Shown here: positions 12,901 to 21,900 of the stretch, in pieces | Layout of the letters: every line of letters begins with the position of its first letter | Position numbering within the stretch: the first letter of the stretch is position 1 | Source: Spirometra erinaceieuropaei | Taxonomy: Eukaryota; Platyhelminthes; Cestoda; Diphyllobothriidea; Diphyllobothriidae | NCBI GenBank assembly: GCA_902702965.1 | Contig: CACRXP010000165.1 | Span: 458,540-522,539 of the forward strand | Direction of reading: 5' to 3' | Length of the DNA: 64,000 bases | Position numbers and translations under genes: made by a program | Notes under the pieces: generated by a model | The model's input: the letters and a program-made list of their open reading frames with translations, nothing else | What the model was told of the DNA's origin: nothing | The model's database searches: none

Positions 12901-15900
12901 AGAATGCAGATGCGGAGTCGTATTAAGATTGGACTGTCGAGGGTAGAATGGAAAAGGTTAAAATGACACGACCTGGATCATGGACACTAGGCCCAGTTCA
13001 GCTAGCATCTGCAGACTACTGAACGGAGACTAACCAAGCCCATTCGACGCGACGTAAGGCAGAAGTCGAAACACCGGAGAAGACCCGGTCTTTCCCATTC
13101 CGTGCATACTCTTACCGCACTGTAGGTTGCTTGGCTAAAAGTCACGTACTATTACGACCAATTACATGACGTTTAGATGGGCCATAGCACATGAACAGAG
13201 ACCGTAAAATGTAGTGCCGAAAATTCCGACACTTTGCAACCGTATCTAGTGATTTATATTAAAGTGCATTCACCAGCCGCATGTGTAAGCTAATGCAAGG
13301 CAAACGGTTGAGTTAGAAGAACACGTTGGGTTATCTTGAGAAATTAGCACTCATTAGATGCATGAAGGTCAAGAGTCTTTCACAGTCATAAAAATCGTGG
13401 TTGTAATTTGTGATCCACAAATGTGTAATTAACTAGCACTGCAGCGTTAAGGCGAAGGCGATAAGCTTTCTTGCTAAAAGTCCCTCTGTGTGAAACGTGG
13501 GGACAGGTACTGGCAGTTGCACCATATCGCGTACAGTAAAGAATTCACGACTATGCAAAGGAAGTGGAGTCCTGGTCCTGCCCGACTTCCAAAGGCCATA
13601 GTCATCGGAAGAGGGCAAGCCGAGGAAGGAGAAGCCTGGAGAATCAGAAAAGCGGATAAAACACCAAATGCGCGTCATCCGGTGGTCGGCAGTAGAATTG
13701 CCTTCTTAGAAGTCCTGTATGTAGCCAAACTCTTCATTTGTTCGGCCGGTGTCTGCGGAAAAAAGCTGCACCATCCGAAAAGCTGGGAGTGGCAGCAGAA
13801 AGAAACCCACCCACAGTTGGCAAATTCGTACAAAAAGGACCAGTTCGTGTTCCGAAGTATGACAAACGCGTGAGTGGATCAGCTTCGACGAGAAGGAAAC
13901 GGACCCAATGCTATCGAATTGAAAGTATTGACCTCGAGAGAGCGAAGCTAGCATAGCAGGGAGAAATTGCAGGAAGAAGGTAGATGATCGCAAAGTCGGT
14001 TACACAACATCACTAAACACGCTTACGCCAGAGATGTCCCTTGCGTTCAATGAGGAGTCACGAATCTCCCGTCAAAACCGGGAACCTATTCGACAGGAAA
14101 ACTAAAGGGCCCATGAAGCAGCAGTCAGGACGGCATCCTCAGGGCTGTGAGTTGATATATGAACTAAAGGTTACTGGGAGAAAGAAGGGGCTTTTTGCCA
14201 AATCAGCCTCTGACCCCGACCTCATCTCCAGGTGGACTTATTTGGACTTAGCAGGGCTGCAGAAGATAGAGAATGAGGGCGAGCCAACACATTCCCTTGT
14301 TATAAACAAGTGGGTGCCCCCGAACTATCATGCTTTGTGTGGAGTGAGTGACCTGCCTGTGTACACGGCGGCTCTATGTTAGGTCGACAAGTGAACCAGT
14401 ACGCATATTCAGTCACCATGATGCAGTTTTGTCGTCGGCGTATGATAAGCACGGGAAGGAAGAGATCGATGCCGCGCAAGTCCCCCTCGCTATAACACAA
14501 ATCTCGCACACATTACTCCTGCTTCCCTATAGTAGTGGTGGCAATCTTCGAGTCTGATGACGGGCGAACCAACATGTCTACACGCTTTAGTGGTCAGCAC
14601 AGTTGTACCGGACAACCGACATCGGGTGTTCGCTTAGTTTCGTCTCTAAAACTTGAGTGTACTGTGAGCGTCGGAAAATTGACGGCATAAATAATCTCAT
14701 AGTTGAACGATCAGCCCCAGGAGCCTTATAAGTCAAAGAGTCGCGTCACTTCTAAACCCAGAGACACCGGTGGAAGAGAAGAGTGGGTGTTGCGGAGGTA
14801 AACCTTGAGAGGAGCCTCGAAAATATTTGGTTTTGTGTGCGTGTGTTAGTCAGGGGGGCGGTAGCTGTTGTTAGCGTGGGTAGTAGTAGATAGGTGGGGG
14901 GACAAGCAAGCCTTTTGAAACAGCACGCGCACGGCATTGGCGGCGGCAACACCAGCAGCAGCAACAGCATACCGATTTCCATCTGGCGACGGATGCGTGT
15001 CTTGTTGGCGTCTCGATAGTCCGTTTGGGCCTTACTATAGTCCTGCATGACTGTGAGGAAGCGCCTGGCTATGGTCGAGTGCTACAAAGGGGTCAGCATA
15101 GGGGGGGGGGATTGGTGAACAGCTGAGTCTGGCGGGAAACGCGCCGGCTCGAGTGCCAACAACTTTGTCCTTCAGATTGGAGAGCAGGGGGAGGGGATTT
15201 TACAGGGCACATATGACTGGAACATCCTAAAATAGCCTCGAATATTATTAGCCTCATTTTAAAATAAGTGAAGCTGGGAACAATTATTCTCTAGACATTG
15301 AAAATAAAACGGAGTCTCAGTGACCTCTGCCCAAAGACAGTGGAATGAAAATGGAAAATTGACTAACACGGCCACTAGAGATGACATACTAGATGAAGAA
15401 AAAAGCAGAAGGCTAATATTCGCAGTTGATTTAAGGTATGACGTCGACTGTAGAACGTTGTACGGACACTCAAGACTATGAAATTATTGGTTCCAGAATA
15501 AGAGGCAAAGGAAATCGCATCAAGCTCTTACCTGGGTCTTCTTGATGCGGATATCGGCAGCATCACCATTGGCAGCTTCCTCCTGTTGAATGGAAGCTTC
15601 CAATTCTAAAAAGGGCAAAGCGTATTGTGTCTGAATACTATTGGTTTAGAATTCAATAAGATTCTTCAAGAAAAATACGCAGGACTCTAAATGAGACCTT
15701 TTTAGATAGAGCAGGGAATAGGGAGCCAAATCCCTATGTGCATCTCCGAACCACCATAGTATTTAAGTCAGCTCATGAGTCGTTAGGATTTGTAAGGTTT
15801 CCGTCACCTTGCCGCTGACCTAGTGAAAACAGCCACTTAAACAACCAAGAGGATAGGGGCCAACGATAATGCTAGCAATAATCGTTAGACGGATGAGCCG

Positions 15901-18900
15901 ACGCACGAACATAGGCAAATGAGGTCCGCAACCACAAATCGCCACCATATGAGAGTTTAGCATTAGGTAATAATGAATGAGCTGTGAAGCATTCAGTCAC
16001 CATGGAGAAAGGTAACGAAAGCACTTTACGAAAATCGTTTTTTAGAAAAGCAGGAACAGCCCAAATATGTCTGATAGGGTTTCTAGCCAGCACAACAACT
16101 GCTTATTTACGACACAGACTCCAAATCCTTGACTTAGGCAGGAAATGAAGAACTGCCCACGACTGTTTCGTCAGACTGGTGCGAAAGCGGGGAAGCCCAG
16201 TCTGTCATAGGCATAGTTTTCTGGACAGACTGTATAGTACAAGAAACAGGCTCAAAAGCAAATAAAACAACGCTGGTTGCCAAAGATGGCAGTATTTACG
16301 TTTTAGCGAAGTCCTCACGAAGCCCCCACGTCTCTTGATTTCAGCCATGATTTCTTCCACTCGAGCCTTCGTTTCTACAAAGAAGGAACATGATGTCAAA
16401 TTAACTTGATAAAAGCGGACAGGGTCTGAAGAAGGCAGAGACCGCCGAAAATTCGCACTACTGAACGCAAACAGCTACATTTGAGAATCGGTCAGAATAG
16501 TAAAGGGAGAACAGTACCGTAAAGATTATTTGGCCAAGTAACGGATATAAAAAGTGGAATCTAAAAGCATCTACGAAAAGGCAAACAGTCGAAAAAACAG
16601 CTTATTAAAAAGGTGCCCTGAAACATAACGAATCGACAGGGTTCAGGTAGGCCAACAAGGAACATGAACATCGTTCATGAGGAGTACTTGGCATTACTGA
16701 CAGAAACATCGATTGATCGGGTGGAGCTTACACAAACAGCACTCGGTATCAACTTTGAATGGAGGCTAAAGATCTGCCTGGCTTTCGTGAATTAAGCTTA
16801 CCAGACGCGAGAGGAAATAACAGGGGCAAGCAACGCGTAAGTCGTCGATAGAGCGCATGGAGTTACATTGATGACGAGAGTAAGAAGTGTTTCATACGAG
16901 CTGGTATCTGAGCAGACTAACTGCAGTAAAATGGTAAAAACACAAGAAGTGCAGCCTTAACAATGAACACTAGCCGAGCAAAGTCCAGCGGGGCAACAGG
17001 AGCTAAGTTGTGCACATGATTGTTTTACCCGCACGCACAGTCAACTAAGCAGAGGTCTTAATAAATACGCAGTGTAGTGAGCCCGGCCAAACTTCCATCG
17101 TTCATGTCATAAACGAGACAAGCTTGTTGTTGTCGGATTTTTCAAAATCCAGGCAAAAGATAGTACTACATCGTGACCAGTAACAAACCCAGTGATTTTC
17201 AATTTTGACGGAAAAGGCCGTCTTTGTAGACTCCAAATTTTGTGGAAACTGAATTCTAAGTGCCCCTTCTTTATGCTCATCGCAGATCTGACTCTCGAGA
17301 TGTTAGTGACGTGCGCCTTCTAGAATCCAAACCAAGTGGGAACTAAGAAATCATAATTCTCGGAGACTTCACTGAGCCCTTAGTCAACAGGGTTGGTTTC
17401 AGTCACGAGAGACGAAAACGGTCCTCTTGTGGCGAAACCACTTAACGCTAAACAGATCTTCCCGCAAAGTTTCCTGTGGACAGACCGCTCTCGTTTCGAC
17501 TTGGCGTTATCACGATGACGGGGAAGAGTTCACTGACACAACAGACCATCTGCTAGGCAGAAACCAACATGAGGCTATATCCCTCAGGCCATGGACATTT
17601 GCTACGTTCCTTGAGCACCAAATTTTCGTCTTTTACGTCAAGCTCTATCGACGCCCAAACATGTATGCGTTGAGAAGAATGTCTTCTAACCTACACTGAT
17701 TGGCCTAAAAGAGGTGCAGTGTCAAAGGCGCGTTGGTTTTCGTTCGAACAAAAAGAGTCGCTGTTAACTCGCATGTGAGTAAAAACATATTTGGCAGTCT
17801 ATGAGCTAATTCCGCAGATCACTGGCAATAGCAAACGGCATAGGTAGGTGGAACAAACTCTGGCGCCTCAATCGAGTGCAGAAGTCATCAGGAAACTTCC
17901 TAAGGTACAAAAATAAAAAGGCAGGATCTGCATTCCGCCAAGACATCATCAGGCCCGCAAAGGCAACGCAGTGGAAGCTTTTGCCAGCATTAATAAGAAA
18001 CATATTTATGTCAGACAGGCAGTTAGTAGAAACAGCGAACAGATAACTGCACTTGGGAGAAGCAGTCGCGCCATAAAAGGATGAGAGAACCACCTCTCTG
18101 CTCACCACGCTACTGGCTCCGACTCCTTATGCAAAGGAATAAAAGCGTACGCTAATTTTCATCCTCGTTACATTTTTCAGAATGCAAAACCCAGTACTTG
18201 CGCCAACAAATAGGGTCCTACTACAACTGATTTAACTCAGCCTTCTAGGTCTTATTGTCATTCAGTCAAGCCTTCCGGACTTCAGCGTCCCGAAGCATTA
18301 GGGGCAACTGAAAGCCCCTCAAGTTCTCAAGGAAAGGTTTGGGTGGTTGGTTACGAAATATCGGTCAGTCAATGTCAACAATGTCCCAAGATGTTCAGCC
18401 ATTAAAAAGACCTATTCGGTCATATACGCATCCATGAAGATCGTCAGCAAAGCACCGCAGTCAAGATCCCATCAGCACACTTTCCCTACCTACTCATACA
18501 CATTCCTAGGCTGCCTATGAACCTCCTCCACAACGCGCGTACACATGCCACGTTGGTAAAACCATGCCTCTCTCCTGTCGCAAGCATGCGGTACGTGGGA
18601 ATTTATCCTCACGGCAAATCGGCGCACCCCTCGCTATAAACAATCTGACGCGCTCGAACCTATCACAACGAGCTAATAGTCGTGGCTTCAAAGGTTGCCA
18701 AGTGAGAGGATATATCAATCTTCGAATGAATATTTCAGAGCGACTGAAGGACTGACAATCAGGTTAAAATGGCTTCTGACGAATGTGGTCTTTATGGCAC
18801 TCTCATGCATGTGAGATCCGAGGCACCATCACAGAATTCTGCTACATTTATTGGGGAGCGGGCGTGTATGGCATGCGTAAACGGGCTGTTTAGCCTTGTC

Positions 18901-21900
18901 AACCACTTGTGCCCACGCCCTCCTTCAATCTTCTTGACATCGTCATCGCCATCGAAGTAAGGTCGGTGAAGGAGTTGCGTCTGCGTGCTTCACTGTAGAC
19001 TAATTCGCGCGCAACTCACTTGTGCTGCGTCCACTCCGCATGGCAGGCGGTGGACGTCGTTGCTTATGACCGTCGGACTGTTATTTTCACAGTTTAAAAG
19101 TCGAAACTGTCAGGGAATTTGGTGCGCCGTCGGTTGAGCAGATAAATGGTCTAGAACGAGGCGGCAAGGAGTCGGTCGGATTCAAAAAATTGTTTTTCTT
19201 CAGACAGGAACTAATAAATACATTTTTGCAGTCCGCAAGCACCAAACGTCGACGTGTCTGTGTTTGGTTTTTAAGTGAACGGGCACGGAGTTCTTCATCA
19301 AGAATGCTGATCACTTAGTCTCAAATTTAGCTTGAAAAGACACCTAATTGGATGTCACCCTGCATTTGGCTTTTTAAAACTGTACCGTCGAGTGTGCGTT
19401 CAAATCCTGACAACGATAGCTTCTAACCTAAGTTAGCTATAATTAGAATCAGAGGCAGGTGTAAATATCGGAGTTGTGAGGGTGACCCTCGGTAGTAACC
19501 TGCCTGTCATCGAAGCCAAAATACTGATGAGGCAGAATGGTATTACCGACAAAGACAAGGGAGACTGGAATGGCCATTTCTGGCTTATTAGCCGTCGTCA
19601 GCCAGCCATACCCAAGCCCGAAGTGTGGAACACCCGAGCCTCTAACTCGCGACCTGTTGGTTTAGAAGTCCACGCCTCTACCCACCGGGCCACGAGACCG
19701 TTGCCTTGTCGGTTTTCGATCGGGAATATACAATGGCAACGGGCTCGTGGCCCGGTGGGTAGAGGCGTGGACTTCTAAACCAACAGGTCGCGAGTTCGAG
19801 GCTCGGGTGTTCCACACTTCGGGCTTGGGTATGGCTGGCTGACGACGGCTAATAAGCCAGAAATGGCCATTCCAGTCTCCCTTGTCTTTGTCGGTAATAC
19901 CATTCTGCCTATATATCATGTGCCGCTGTGCGGCTGCTGGTTGGGCTCGAGAGAGAGCCCTTAAGGCACAACGGAACGAGTGAGTTCCTTATGAACGATC
20001 GGTGAGCGCCCCCTACCACTATACTGATGAGGGTTCTATGAGCCCTAGGGACTTGTGCCCATGGATGAGTTGTAAAATGAAGAACCATGCGCCAAATAGA
20101 AATAAAAAACAGAATTTCGTGAAATTTCGCAACATGGTGGTCAGGGGGTAAGGGAAAAACTACCCCAGCTATATTGCAGGAAATGGAACAGTGACGACTA
20201 AACAACTGTATTGCGGAAAGCCGATAAAACTTACATAAAAACTGTGTTCAAGCTCGCTGAGCAATTCCACCGAACTTTTCACACGGTTATCTAAACACGC
20301 AAGGCCAGTTTCACCCACAAAGCACTATTTCGAAAGGGGAGCACAGCAATCAACCCTATAGTGCCTATGGCTTAAGGAACCGACCAGATGCATATTATCT
20401 CGGTCTCCGCTCAAATTTTAGTCAGCCCCTTATAGCCTAGATACAACCGGCATCCGAAATGACTGAAGTAAAGACTTAGGGTGGTTATGGCCAATTAACC
20501 AATTTATAAGTCCTACCAGTCTAGTTTACAAAATCACGGACGTCAGCACGGGTTCATTAGCGGTCTGTCTCTATTGGCTGCCATGAGGACTGTTAGCCAG
20601 GGACTCGTATAACAGAATGATGTCGAAGCCGTCCTTATTGGTTATAGCAACGCTGTTGATCTAATAAACCATCGGTTGTGTAAAAACACCAGTCACATGG
20701 TCCAGAAACTAATTCGGCCAGATGTACCGCAAGTTTTCTTTCAGTCTAACCGCCAGTCCACAATGCGCCCCCGAGGGATCTGTTTAAGCCCACTTATCTT
20801 CCTGAGCCGCACGAATGACCTACCCAAAGTAATTTCTAACAGCTGTCTCGGCCACGCTAATGAGTTTTTTTAGGTCAGACATACGACCATGCCTTCATCT
20901 GAAAAGACCTGGTACGTCAGTGACTGCATCAACCAAGTGGATCAAATGCAAAATGAGCAAGTCCAAATTTCTTGTTAATAACCCTGATTTAGGTCTAAAG
21001 TTATCAGCACATAGGCTGGAGAGGAGATAGTGCTATGTGTTAACTCTGTTAAGGAACCGGAAGCTGTTACTACTGCCTAATTGGTATGACGAAACTATGC
21101 ATGCGGACTGCTACGAAGGAAAACAGGGAACTGTTACTTAATCGAAGACGTCTCAAGATTTTCGTTGAGTAAGACTTGTGTGTTTTTGAACCTTTTGACT
21201 GCACCTTATGCAAGAATTACAAATGTAGTTCCTGCATCCAGCCCATGATATACCTTTGAAAGAAGTCAGCAATATGCAAAAAATCAGTTCGATCGTTTAG
21301 AAGCATGGCGTATACAAGTAATACACAGAAACCAGATCTGGCTATAGGGAAGCGGTACGCAGCGGTTTTCGAAAATTGCGAAATATTCCAAAAAATTTAG
21401 GGCATACATGCAGATTTAGTCTTCCAGCGTGGTCGTATGTTACATCGCCACGCCTCAAGTTAAATCGTGACATAGGCTGGTGACACCCGCGTAGCACGTC
21501 AGCAACTTGCGCAATTAGTTAAACAAGGAGATGGTCAGTCCACATACAGTGAATGACTGGTCTCATGAGATCTTGGCCAAAATATCGAAATGCGTCTTCT
21601 ATTGGAAAGGATTACCTAGGAGGAGCTCTAATATTGACCATCATGCGGCATGCTCGTTTCACATTTCAGACTCACAAGGATGTCGGCCTTTGAATGCAAT
21701 TCTTTTCGACCTCCTGTAGAAACTACACACGATAACAATTGACAACTTACAAAGCGTGCATTTTTAACATTGACTTTCGAAGATCTTATAAATTCAGACA
21801 CATTTCATAGAAAACATGCATAAAAATATGCTTTCTTTTAATAAAATGTTAGCAAATCACGTCATGTTCACATTTTATACCTGAAGAATGGATATATTTA

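Larger units (their letters stand above)
10946..16299 (-). other. Syntaxin introns around the alternative exons
   Basis: 10946-12737 (1.8 kb), 12847-14972 (2.1 kb between 6b and 6a), 15082-15531 (450 nt) and 15606-16299 (694 nt). No recognisable repeats apart from short G runs (for example near 15102). These segments would hold any splicing regulators choosing between 6a and 6b. Confidence 0.7.

Noticed and set aside
19745..19815. Functional tRNA gene
   Set aside because: A and B boxes are present, but the acceptor stem does not close properly, and the sequence continues into a shared SINE body.
20020..20060. CTGATGAGGG followed by GAGCCC as a possible second hammerhead
   Set aside because: There is no GAAA after the stem, and the segment is part of the SINE tail.
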